This document shows positions 15,747 to 22,963 of a DNA stretch of 29,044 nucleotides, piece by piece. The position numbers and the translations under genes are program-made. This DNA comes from an uncultured Clostridium sp. (lineage in GTDB: Bacteria; Bacillota; Clostridia; Clostridiales; Clostridiaceae). The stretch lies in the NCBI GenBank assembly GCA_934746785.1, contig CAKVFO010000023.1, positions 1 to 29,044 of the forward strand, in the 5' to 3' direction. A model generated the notes under the pieces. The model was not told the origin of the DNA, did no database searches, and was given only the letters and a program-made list of their open reading frames with translations. Every line of letters starts with the position of its first letter. Positions within the stretch are counted from its first letter, which is position 1.

Positions 15747-16493
15747 TTATGCTTCCTCCTTTAAAAATCCTATAGATTTAAGCTCTAAATCTGCATACTT
15801 CTCTAAACCTATAATAACTATTACAGTTAATATACCTTCTATAATTGCTAAAGGAACTTGTGTTGGAGCAAATACTCCTAAAAATTTAGCCATAGAAGCT
15901 AAGATTCCTCCATCAGCTGATGGATAAGCAATTGCAAGCTGAATACTTGTTACACAGTAAGTAAATAAATCTCCTAAAGTAGCTGCTAAAAATACTCCTA
16001 CTCTTCTATTAACTTTAAACTTCATACATAATTTATAAATAAAATATGATAATATAGGCCCTGCTATTGCCATTGAAAAAGTGTTAGCTCCAAGACTTGT
16101 TAGTCCACCATGAGCTAGTAAAATTGCTTGAAAAATTAATACTATAATTCCTAAAATACTAACAGCAAAAGGTCCAAATAAAATTGCAGCAAGTCCTGTC
16201 CCAGTCATATGTGAACAGCTTCCTGTAACTGATGGAATTTTAAGAGATGATATTACAAATACAAAAGCTCCTGACATTGCTAGAATAACAAGAGACTTTC
16301 TATCTTTTTCTAGAGTTTTCTTAATAGATATGAATCCTAAAATTAAAAATGGTAAACTTATAATTCCCCATGCTATACAATATTTAGGTTGAAGATACCC
16401 CTCCATAATATGCATAGCTGATGCACTTTTACTTATACTTAATAAAAGTAGAGTTAGTGTCACAAATAAAGTAATTTTTCTTTGATTCTTCAT
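15747..16493 (-). CDS. cbiM: Cobalt ECF transporter substrate-binding subunit CbiM
   Basis: 248-residue membrane protein, the S component that binds Co2+. Residues 1-26 form a cleavable signal peptide; the mature protein would start MHIMEGYL, whose N-terminal amine and H2 are the known cobalt ligands. Six or seven membrane segments follow, with SCSHMTGTGLAAILFGP (conserved His loop) and GANTFSMAIAGP typical of CbiM. The frame is open upstream to 16628, but that part overlaps the riboswitch terminator; the start at 16493 has AAAGGAGG eight bases upstream. Transcribed with cbiN under a cobalamin riboswitch, so repressed when cobalamin is plentiful. Confidence 0.95.
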   Translation of the reverse strand: MKNQRKITLFVTLTLLLLSISKSASAMHIMEGYLQPKYCIAWGIISLPFLILGFISIKKTLEKDRKSLVILAMSGAFVFVISSLKIPSVTGSCSHMTGTGLAAILFGPFAVSILGIIVLIFQAILLAHGGLTSLGANTFSMAIAGPILSYFIYKLCMKFKVNRRVGVFLAATLGDLFTYCVTSIQLAIAYPSADGGILASMAKFLGVFAPTQVPLAIIEGILTVIVIIGLEKYADLELKSIGFLKEEA

Positions 16494-16513
16494 AAATTTT
16501 CCTCCTTTAAAGT

Positions 16514-16557
16514 AAAAAAATGCATAATTTAATGATTCCCACTCATTAAATACGCAT
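16514..16557 (-). terminator. Terminator of the cobalamin riboswitch
   Basis: Arms 16543-16557 and 16520-16535 pair with one bulge around a GTGGGAA loop and are followed by seven T, ending just before the cbiM ribosome binding site. A second hairpin (AAGTCTTATTT with AAATAAGGCTT, near 16565-16590) lies upstream and could be the alternative structure. Confidence 0.82.
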
Positions 16558-16635
16558 CTAAAACAAGCCTTATTTTGTATAAATAAGACTTTTTTGCATA
16601 ATACTATCACTCGTAATATTACACACATTATATAA

Positions 16636-16805
16636 AAGGCAGGTATTCTGACTTAAGACTAAGGCTTTATCCTTCCCAAAGAAATTTTCTTAAGTGGATT
16701 ATATTAAAGCTATATACATCTAACACAGCGGCGGGACCGTAAGAGACTTTCACCCTTTTCCCTATTATCCTGTAAAATAAAAAATACAGGCACCCTCTAT
16801 ACTTT
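16636..16805 (-). ncRNA. Cobalamin riboswitch
   Basis: Minus-strand blocks in order: GAGGGTGCC, AGGATAATAGGGAA, GGGTGAAAGTC, ACGGTCCCGCCGCTGT (the B12 box, usually GCCACTGT), GGGAAGG, and AGTCAGAATACCTGCC. These match the AdoCbl-class cobalamin riboswitch. It precedes a terminator and cbiMN, cobalt-uptake genes commonly repressed this way. Confidence 0.96.
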
Positions 16806-16842
16806 AATTTTGAATTTAAAACTATTTTTTACAAACAAGATT

Positions 16843-16872
16843 ATTTTATAATTTTTTATCAGTTTTTGTCAA
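16843..16872 (-). promoter_or_regulatory. Promoter of the cobalamin riboswitch and cbiMN
   Basis: Minus-strand TTGACA (16867-16872) with TATAAAAT (16843-16850) at 16-18 bases. It directly abuts hairpin repeat A copy 2. Confidence 0.65.
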
Positions 16873-16874
16873 GT

Positions 16875-16920
16875 ACAAAGTGGCTGACGCCACGCTTTTC
16901 AGCGCAGGAAGCCACTTTGT
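16875..16920. repeat. Hairpin repeat A, copy 2 (full)
   Basis: Perfect 10-bp outer arms ACAAAGTGGC and GCCACTTTGT enclose the same core as copy 1; on the minus strand the inner stem GCGCT/AGCGT closes on GAAA. It lies three bases upstream of the cbiM riboswitch -35 box. Confidence 0.85.
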
Positions 16921-16977
16921 AAGCCATGCAAAAGGTTCTAAAAGCAAAATAATTTCCTATTAAAATAGAATTTAATT

Positions 16978-17100
16978 ATTTTGCTTTTCGGTTCTTTTGC
17001 GGCACTACATTTTTCTTTTTAACGTATTGGACGACTTACATATCAGAAAGCCAGTTATAATCAGTGCTCGCTCTCAAAAAAAGTTTTTAATTTCCTATAC
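16978..17100. repeat. Intergenic repeat B, copy 2
   Basis: Matches 13242-13366 almost base for base. Its first part also pairs with 16936-16955 (AAAAGCAAAATAATT with AATTATTTTGCTTTT), giving a 15-bp stem that links it to repeat A copy 2. It is directly followed by repeat A copy 3. The gene-free stretch 16640-17243 is filled by the riboswitch, its promoter and these repeats. Confidence 0.82.
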
Positions 17101-17104
17101 GTGT

Positions 17105-17137
17105 ACAAAGTGGCTGACGCCACGCTTTTCAGCGCAG
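17105..17137. repeat. Hairpin repeat A, copy 3 (truncated)
   Basis: Matches the first ~33 bases of copy 2 (ACAAAGTGGCTGACGCC onward) and stops after AGCGCAG; the right outer arm is missing. Confidence 0.8.
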
Positions 17138-17164
17138 AAATAATATTTTTATGCTCCAAATCAC

Positions 17165-17205
17165 AACCAGTCGCTTTCAAAAAAAAGTTTTTAATTTCCT
17201 ATATG
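17165..17205. repeat. Partial repeat B, copy 3
   Basis: AACCAGTCGCTTTC followed by an A-run and AGTTTTTAATTTCCTATA resembles the end of repeat B copies 1 and 2, with a gap of about 12 bases inside. Confidence 0.6.
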
Positions 17206-17207
17206 TT

Positions 17208-17234
17208 AAAAAAATGAGGCTATTAAACCTCATT
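17208..17234 (-). terminator. Terminator after the DUF1847 gene
   Basis: AATGAGG pairs with CCTCATT (17213-17219 and 17228-17234) around an 8-base loop, followed by seven T on the minus strand; nine bases after the stop. Confidence 0.82.
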
Positions 17235-17243
17235 CCAAACATA

Positions 17244-17882
17244 TTATTCAAACAACTTTTTATAATAGAATCCACTTGTATATAATGCCGCTGCTGGATT
17301 GTGACCTAATACTCTATCCTTTGTTATAAGTGTTGTAATAGGTGCATCAGAGTATTTTATAAATAGTGAATCATGTCCAACACATAATCCCACTATTACA
17401 TTAAGATCTGTTTTTTCTTTATTAAGAAGTCTAGCTTGTAATATTGGATTACATAAAGACTCATGACATCCTGGCTGTAACTTTAGCTCTTCAGGAATTC
17501 CTATTTCAGTCTTATCTGTTCCTCCAACTTTACATGCTACTGCATAAGGTTCAAGACCTTTATGTTTTAAATACTTTGCAAATATTTGACTTTCTTTAAG
17601 AAGGCCAACACATGTAGCAATTCCTATTTTCTTAGCCCCTATCTTCTTTGCAAACTCTGCAATTTCTTCTACTCTCGTTATTTTTCCATAGAAAGTTCCT
17701 TCTATTTCAGCTGCAGATATAGCTAGCTTTCTATCTTCTGGACTTTCCTTATAGATTTCATTTACAGCTTCAATTTCTTCTTTAGGTGTATTTACTGTTA
17801 AACAAAACTCAGGAAACTTTTTATCCTTTCTAAAACAATTATGTACTCCACATGATGCACAACTTAATTTTTCTTCACTCAT
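17244..17882 (-). CDS. DUF1847 metal-binding protein
   Basis: 212-residue soluble protein of the DUF1847 family (COG4887, described as multi-CXXC metal-binding). An N-terminal cysteine cluster CASCGVHNC (C8, C11, C16) plus C27 probably binds a metal or Fe-S cluster. The rest looks like an alpha/beta domain with IATCVGLLKE, AVACKVGG, PGCHESLCNP, VGLCVGHDSLF and VLGHNPAAALY, all family-conserved. It lies 85 bases after cbiO in the same direction and before the cbiMN leader, so a role in cobalt or corrinoid handling is possible but unproven. The ribosome binding site is an unusual GGCGGGGCG. A weak promoter may lie just upstream. Confidence 0.86.
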   Translation of the reverse strand: MSEEKLSCASCGVHNCFRKDKKFPEFCLTVNTPKEEIEAVNEIYKESPEDRKLAISAAEIEGTFYGKITRVEEIAEFAKKIGAKKIGIATCVGLLKESQIFAKYLKHKGLEPYAVACKVGGTDKTEIGIPEELKLQPGCHESLCNPILQARLLNKEKTDLNVIVGLCVGHDSLFIKYSDAPITTLITKDRVLGHNPAAALYTSGFYYKKLFE

Positions 17883-17918
17883 TTTTCGCCCCGCCTTTTA
17901 TTTACTTTTTTACTTATT

Positions 17919-17948
17919 ATTATAATACTTATTTTGAAGAAAGAGCAA
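17919..17948 (-). promoter_or_regulatory. Possible promoter of the DUF1847 gene
   Basis: Minus-strand TTGCTC (17943-17948) and TATAAT (17919-17924) with an 18-base spacer, between cbiO and DUF1847. The -35 match is only moderate. Confidence 0.38.
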
Positions 17949-17967
17949 GGTTAAGGGTATATTACAA

Positions 17968-18801
17968 TTAGGATTTAGCAAGTATTCTTTTTAGTTCAGC
18001 TACTGTCTTAGGATATAAATCTTGATTTTTTATTATATTATTTTTCTTAAGTTCTTCAACTATTTCAAGCAGCATAGGTACCTTTAAATTTGAAGTTTCT
18101 TTATTTATAATACTCTTTAACACCTCTAAAGATTCTCCATCTTCTACAACTTTTCCATTATCAAAAACTACTATTCTATCTGCCCATCTATAAGCAAAAT
18201 CCATATCATGAGTAGAAATTATAATAGTTTTTTCTTCCTTTGAAAGCTTCTCTAAAACTTCCTCTAATATTGAAATATTTAAAGGATCTAAAGATGCGGT
18301 TGGTTCATCAAATATAATAACCTCAGGATTCATAGCTATTATATCTGCAATACTTACTCTCTTTTTTTCTCCTCCACTTAAATAATGAGGAGGCCTGTCC
18401 TTAAATTCTGTAATATTCATATACTCCATAGACTCATATACTCTTTTTTTAACTTCTTCTTTAGAAAGCTTTAAATTCATAGGTCCAAAGGATATTTCAC
18501 CTAAAACAGTAGAAGCTATTATCTGATTATCAGCATCTTGAAAAACAATTCCAACACCTTTTCTTAATTCATTAAAATCCTTTTTGGAAATGACTTTTCC
18601 TTTATAAATTATGTCACCTTTACTTGGAGTTAATACCCCATTTATATTTAAAAAGAAAGTAGATTTTCCAGCTCCATTAGATCCTAATACCGCAATCTTT
18701 TCTCCCTTATAAATATCTAAATTTATATTTTTAAGAGCTTCCTTATCATTTCCATATGTATAACTTAAATCTTTTACTTGTAAAATAAGATTTTTATCCA
18801 T
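17968..18801 (-). CDS. cbiO: Cobalt ECF transporter ATPase CbiO
   Basis: 277-residue ABC ATPase that powers the CbiMNQO cobalt importer. Walker A GSNGAGKST (40-48), Q-loop Q88, signature LSGGEKKR (141-148), Walker B VIIFDEP with catalytic E166, and switch H198 in STHDM are all intact. FQDADNQI is typical of ECF ATPases. The ATG at 18801 follows GGAGG by six bases; an in-frame TTG two codons upstream abuts the GGAGG and is unlikely to be the start. It lies 13 bases after the cbiQ stop. It is separated from cbiMN by DUF1847 and repeats, and no riboswitch precedes cbiQO. Confidence 0.95.
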   Translation of the reverse strand: MDKNLILQVKDLSYTYGNDKEALKNINLDIYKGEKIAVLGSNGAGKSTFFLNINGVLTPSKGDIIYKGKVISKKDFNELRKGVGIVFQDADNQIIASTVLGEISFGPMNLKLSKEEVKKRVYESMEYMNITEFKDRPPHYLSGGEKKRVSIADIIAMNPEVIIFDEPTASLDPLNISILEEVLEKLSKEEKTIIISTHDMDFAYRWADRIVVFDNGKVVEDGESLEVLKSIINKETSNLKVPMLLEIVEELKKNNIIKNQDLYPKTVAELKRILAKS

Positions 18802-18814
18802 AATCAACCTCCGC

Positions 18815-19606
18815 TTACTTAGTAAAATAATAAATAATAAAAATTAATATATAATATATAACTGCACAAAAAATGTGTTTTATCTTAAGCTTTTTTTCCT
18901 CTTCTAAAAAAAGAATGTCTCCATCATAACACCTAGACTCCATAGCACTATAATATTGTGATGCTTTTTTTAAAGATACTATAAATAAATTACTTAAGGT
19001 ATTTCCAAAGGTCTTTATGGATGTTTTATAATCAACATATCCAAGCCTTGATTTTGCTGAATTAGTCATCTTAAGCTGAACTTCCATTATAATAAATATA
19101 AATCTATAAATCATATTCATAAGCTCTGTTATTATTTTAGGCATATGAAATCTTCTTAATACGGAAATAATTTCTCCAGCAGTTGTTGATAATGTCATCA
19201 TATAAAGTGAAGTTACAGCTCCAAATGCCTTAACCATTATTTCTAACATTTCTATTACACTTTTTCTCGATGCATAAATGTAAAAATATCCCAAATTTAA
19301 GTTATACTCCCCTAAAGGATTTTTTGAGATTCCTATAGCTATTGATACACCTGCTAAAATCATGAAAGTAACTGGAATAGTTAATAAACTTAAATAATCA
19401 TGAATATGAACCTTTCCTTTATATACTGTTAAAATACCCATAGTAACTGATATGAAAATAGACACATAAATATTATTAAGTCCTATACATAAGAATAATG
19501 TAATAACAGAAAATATAACTTTAAATGATGCATTCAATGACTTAAGTCCTGATAAATATGCGTAATAATCCATGGAATATATATTTTCATGGTTATGCCT
19601 TTTCAA
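18815..19606 (-). CDS. cbiQ: Cobalt ECF transporter transmembrane subunit CbiQ
   Basis: 263-residue transmembrane coupling subunit with about five membrane segments. The coupling helix region RRFHMPKIITELMNMIYRF and the AMESRCYDGD motif are characteristic of CbiQ/EcfT proteins and contact CbiO. The chosen start is TTG at 19606, preceded by GGGGGAG at five bases, giving an N-terminus KRHNHENIYSMDYY; the frame is open further up to 19687 but that part overlaps the terminator after the cupin gene and the cupin end. Transcription probably reaches it by readthrough from the cupins or from an unseen promoter. Confidence 0.9.
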   Translation of the reverse strand: MKRHNHENIYSMDYYAYLSGLKSLNASFKVIFSVITLFLCIGLNNIYVSIFISVTMGILTVYKGKVHIHDYLSLLTIPVTFMILAGVSIAIGISKNPLGEYNLNLGYFYIYASRKSVIEMLEIMVKAFGAVTSLYMMTLSTTAGEIISVLRRFHMPKIITELMNMIYRFIFIIMEVQLKMTNSAKSRLGYVDYKTSIKTFGNTLSNLFIVSLKKASQYYSAMESRCYDGDILFLEEEKKLKIKHIFCAVIYYILIFIIYYFTK

Positions 19607-19619
19607 CTTATCTCCCCCT

Positions 19620-19647
19620 AAAAAGGGCTGTCTCTCTATGAAACAGC
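19620..19647 (-). terminator. Terminator or attenuator between cupin and cbiQ
   Basis: GCTGTTTC pairs with GAGACAGC (19640-19647 and 19627-19634, one G-U pair) around ATAGA, followed by CC and five T, directly before the cbiQ ribosome binding site. Confidence 0.65.
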
Positions 19648-19664
19648 TCATTAAAATATTTTTC

Positions 19665-19994
19665 TTATTGTTCTGGAACAACTGCAAAGAAAATTAAATC
19701 AGCATCACTATCATTAATTAAACTATGTTCATGTCCTTTTGGACAATAATGACATATACCTGCTTTAACTTTTTCATATTCTCCATCATATAATACTTTT
19801 CCATTTCCCTCTAAAATATAAATTACTTCGCTGCTTGTATCATGAGTATGTAATCCTATAGTTGCTCCTGGTTCAAGCTTTCCATAAAGAATTTTATTCT
19901 TTTCATCAACTGACATTTTTGCAATTAAAGCTTTTTCTCCCCCATTAAAGTTTTCTAAAACTTTTCCCTGCATATTTTCAAAATCGATTATCAT
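19665..19994 (-). CDS. Small cupin protein, paralog 1
   Basis: 109-residue single-domain cupin. Metal ligands fit the cupin pattern: H49 and H51 in GLHTH, E56 in SSEVIY, and H88 in CHYCPKGHEH, with C81 and C84 close by. It shares length and most residues with the next gene upstream, so the pair arose by tandem duplication. The start at 19994 has GGAGGTGG upstream; an in-frame TTG at 20009 contains part of that site. It lies directly upstream of cbiQ and may have a linked metal or cobamide role, but small cupins have many functions. Confidence 0.85.
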   Translation of the reverse strand: MIIDFENMQGKVLENFNGGEKALIAKMSVDEKNKILYGKLEPGATIGLHTHDTSSEVIYILEGNGKVLYDGEYEKVKAGICHYCPKGHEHSLINDSDADLIFFAVVPEQ

Positions 19995-20064
19995 TTTATC
20001 CACCTCCAATAATTATAAATTCTTCTTTATTATAACACCATTTTTGAAAACAATACCTTCACTT

Positions 20065-20394
20065 CTATTGTCTTGTAACTACTGAAAAAATTATTAAATC
20101 TTTATCTCCATCATTAACAAAATTATGAGTATGACCTTTAGGACAATAATGACATACTCCTTCCTTTACCTCTTCATACTTTCCATCATATAATACTTTT
20201 CCTGTTCCCTTTAAAACATAAATTATTTCACTATCCTCTGTATGAGTATGAACTCCAAGAGATGCTCCAGGTATTAACGTTCCATACATTATTCTATTTT
20301 TATCATCCGAATAAATGCATGCACGTGCTTCTTTCTCACCACCATATAAATTTTTAATAACAGTTTCTTTTATATTTTTAATATCTATTATCAT
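20065..20394 (-). CDS. Small cupin protein, paralog 2
   Basis: 109-residue cupin, colinear with paralog 1: both begin MIID, have NGGEK or YGGEK at 17-21, HTH (49-51), E56, GKVLYDG (65-71) and CHYCPKGH (81-88). The ligand set H49, H51, E56, H88 is intact, and the CxxC beside the last histidine is shared. GAGGGGTG precedes the ATG. It starts the cupin-cupin-cbiQO direction; TATAAT near 20449 with a poor -35 may be its promoter. Function unknown; a metal-dependent isomerase, dioxygenase or metal carrier are possibilities. Confidence 0.85.
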   Translation of the reverse strand: MIIDIKNIKETVIKNLYGGEKEARACIYSDDKNRIMYGTLIPGASLGVHTHTEDSEIIYVLKGTGKVLYDGKYEEVKEGVCHYCPKGHTHNFVNDGDKDLIIFSVVTRQ

Positions 20395-20478
20395 TTATAA
20401 ATCACCCCTCTTCTATAAACTTTAAAACAAAAAACTTACTGTACATCTAAGATTATATCACTCAATTCCCAAATATTT

Positions 20479-20510
20479 AAAAAGGATGTCTCCCATAAGG
20501 AAACACCCTT
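20479..20510 (-). terminator. Terminator after the Hsp20 gene
   Basis: AAGGGTGTTTCC pairs with GGAGACATCCTT (two G-U pairs; 20499-20510 with 20482-20493), loop of five, then T-rich sequence on the minus strand. Confidence 0.8.
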
Positions 20511-20534
20511 CACTTAAACCTAAATTAAATTTAT

Positions 20535-20981
20535 TTATTCTATATTTATATGCGAACTATTTCTCTGCCTGCTTACTTGCTTTGGTAAAATAATTTTCAA
20601 TTCACCATTTTCAAACTTAGCTCTTATTCCTTCTTTATTAACGTTATCTAAATAAAATGATCTAGAAAATTCTCCATAACATCTTTCTTTTCTAATATAG
20701 CTATCTTTACTATCATCATGTGCTTCTTGTCTCTTAGCTCTTATAACTAAATTATTATTATCATAATCTAAAGAGATATCTTCTCTATTAACTCCTGGAA
20801 GTTCTGCACATACTAAATATTCATTATCAGTTTCTCTAACATCTGCACTAAATTTTCCCATGCCTCCAGCAAAACCCATTGGTGTGAAAAAATCATCTTT
20901 AAAGAAATCGCTTAAAAAGTTTTCAAAACTTCCTCCATTTTCACTTGTACTATGATTTACAAAAGGTATTAATCCAAACAT
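20535..20981 (-). CDS. hsp20: Hsp20/alpha-crystallin small heat-shock protein
   Basis: 148-residue ATP-independent chaperone. The N-terminal arm is short and Phe/Gly-rich (to about 40). The alpha-crystallin domain (about 43-135) has FSADVRETDNEYLVCAELPG, GEFSRSFYLDN and FENGELKIILPK, the classic family strands. The C-terminal tail is short and lacks a clear I-x-I except INI near the end. AAAGGAGG precedes the ATG. Expression is probably controlled by CtsR, whose operator overlaps the -35 box at 21148-21164. Monocistronic, with its own terminator. Confidence 0.95.
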   Translation of the reverse strand: MFGLIPFVNHSTSENGGSFENFLSDFFKDDFFTPMGFAGGMGKFSADVRETDNEYLVCAELPGVNREDISLDYDNNNLVIRAKRQEAHDDSKDSYIRKERCYGEFSRSFYLDNVNKEGIRAKFENGELKIILPKQVSRQRNSSHINIE

Positions 20982-21134
20982 ACAAACGACCTCCTTTAAT
21001 TTAAATTTTTCATTTTGCTTGTAAAACTTCGAATTAACCGTATATAGATTCTAAATTTAAGATTATGTTTAGATTACTTTTACTTACTCCATAAACCTTT
21101 ATTTAAAATCTATCTTTATCTTTTTTACAATTTA

Positions 21135-21164
21135 ATTATAGTCCCAAGGTCAAAGAAGGTCAAA
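21135..21164 (-). promoter_or_regulatory. Hsp20 promoter with CtsR operator
   Basis: GGTCAAAGAAGGTCAAA at 21148-21164 (plus strand) is a direct heptad repeat with 3-base spacer, the CtsR consensus. On the minus strand TTGACC (21158-21163) and TATAAT (21135-21140), spaced 17, form the promoter, so CtsR would cover the -35 and spacer. The leader to the ATG is about 147 bases. The rest of 20982-21368 holds nothing else I can call. Confidence 0.87.
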
Positions 21165-21368
21165 ATCAAATTTTTTATAAACATTTCTATTTTATTTCTA
21201 ACTATTTAGAAATTTTAATTTTTCTCACTCATACTATAATTTTCATGATTTTTCTAAGTTTTTCTCCCTCATCCATTTTAATATTTTACTCCTTAGTAAA
21301 AGAGTAAATACTCCATATTAATATCAATGGCTTAAATACTATCCCTATACGTTATTTAAATCTACTTA

Positions 21369-22004
21369 TTATTCTTTTATTAATGAATAAGCTGAGATCT
21401 TCTTTATTTTATAAGATATCATTACTGATATTAAAAATGAAAATACACAAATAACTAAACCTATCAAAACCAATATTGATAAATTTATTTCAAAATCTAT
21501 TTTCATAACACCGATCTGTCTAAATAGTAATAACAAAATTGAATTCATGCTCGTATATGAAATAATTATAGCTGCTGTAGCACTAAGTATTATTATACAG
21601 CTTCCTCCTGATATGCTTGTAAAAACATCCATTGCACTTTTAACAGAATCTACATCATTAATGTAACTTACAATTTGACCTTTATATTCTTCCATAACCT
21701 GATCTATAAAATCTTCTACCTCATCATTATTCTCTAAATATACATAAAGACTTTCCCTTTCAAAATCTTTATTTATCCTCTTTAAACCATTAGTTGAAAG
21801 TTCACAAGCATCTCCATTATAATTAACTGCCTGTATTAACCCGCATACTAAATACTCTTTTTCCTCACCATTATAAGATATATTAATAGTATCTCCTACA
21901 GATAAATTCTTCTCCTTAGCCACAGCATTACCTATGGCTATTTCATTATCATGAATTGGATCTCTACCTTCATAACACAAATCATTTATACACTTCGAAA
22001 AATC
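21369..22004 (-). pseudogene. FtsX/MacB-like ABC permease, C-terminal remnant
   Basis: The frame encodes the tail of an FtsX-like permease: an extracytoplasmic part (EIAIGNAVAKEKNLSVGDTI, then VCGLIQAVNY), followed by membrane segments near 125-147 and 166-192 and a typical end MISYKIKKISAYSLIKE. Homology-like sequence begins at about 22004 with DFSKCINDLCYEGRDP, upstream of the first usable start (TTG at 21980), and overlaps the end of the kinase frame. The N-terminal membrane segment and most of the large extracytoplasmic domain are missing, and no ribosome binding site is evident. It would normally follow an ABC ATPase gene, also absent. Interpreted as the product of a deletion. Confidence 0.75.
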
Positions 22005-22963
22005 TGCTGCATTCTTAAAAGATCACATTTAACAATACATGGTTTAATATCAACACTTCTAACCTTTCCTTTATAGTCAGAATTACTTATAAGCTCATTA
22101 AATATAAGACTTTCTTCCTCTGTAGCCTTTACCTTAAGTTCAGTTAATTCCTCTAAAGCAGAGTTAAATAAGTTATTAACCAATACATCAATTTGACTTA
22201 CTTTTCTTCCTATTATGCTTATATTTTTTTGCTGTTTTTCATCTTTTTCTATAACGCTCATAAGTTCATTTACAGCTTTTATTGAAGCCAGAGGAGTTTT
22301 TATATCATGACTTAAAGATGCTACAAGCTGCTTTTTGCTTTCAGCAGCCTTCCTTTCATTTTCCCTTGCCTTCTTAAGCTCTTCCCTCATAATATCAAAA
22401 CTTTCTGTAAAGGCTCCAAATATATTATGTTTGTCCATTTCTAGTTCCATATCTAAATTTCCTAAAGCTATACTCATAGCAAACTTCTTTAACTTTTCAA
22501 AAGGACGTATAATTCTCCTATTTAAATAAATACACACACATAAAACAATAATAAAAAATCCAGCTATTGAACAAACTGATATATAGAAAAACATATTTTT
22601 AAGTTCCTTATATTCCTGATAATCATCATTATGAAAAATAACCTTTCCTTTAATCTCTTCCCCTGACTTAAGATCTACAATAATATCTCTATTTTTTATA
22701 GCATCATTAATAGAGGTAACTGTAAAATCCTCAGACTTTGCCTTTACCTCTCCATCATTTTCTATGATTGAAATCTTCATTCCATAAGAATCTGCCTTAC
22801 TTAAAGATTCTTTATAATTGCCTTTTTCAGCTATTTTCACAACATCATTTACTTCTATAACATCTAAATATTTCTTCTCATCTTTACCTTTATAACTAAA
22901 TAAAAAACCTAATACAAAAAATAAAGCAGCAGTTATTAAAATGATTATATTCTTAAACTTCAT
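21986..22963 (-). pseudogene. Truncated sensor histidine kinase lacking its ATPase domain
   Basis: 325 residues: membrane segment 7-23, extracytoplasmic region to about 122, second segment 125-147, HAMP (about 148-200) and a HisKA domain with LVASLSHDIKTPLASI (H219). The protein continues to KCDLLRMQQIF, the normal entry into the ATPase domain (DNIISNS in relatives), then ends in RSV and a stop. The HATPase domain (N, G1, G2 boxes) is therefore missing, so it cannot autophosphorylate in cis. It starts immediately after the regulator's stop codon (TAG then ATG). The sequence switches at about 21990-22005 to the FtsX-like permease in another frame. Confidence 0.82.

Noticed and set aside
16494..16628. 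Open 45-codon N-terminal extension of cbiM
   Set aside because: It runs through the riboswitch terminator, lacks a ribosome binding site, and would bury the signal peptide and the mature MHIMEG terminus. The start at 16493 has AAAGGAGG.
16820..17240. Repeats as a CRISPR array or an insertion sequence
   Set aside because: The units are not regularly spaced, differ in type and truncation, and no transposase or cas gene is present; described as dispersed repeats instead.
21241..21315. TTTACTC/GAGTAAA hairpin as terminator upstream of the Hsp20 region
   Set aside because: Stem of only seven A/T-rich pairs with a large loop and no clear U-tract; expected by chance in this base composition.
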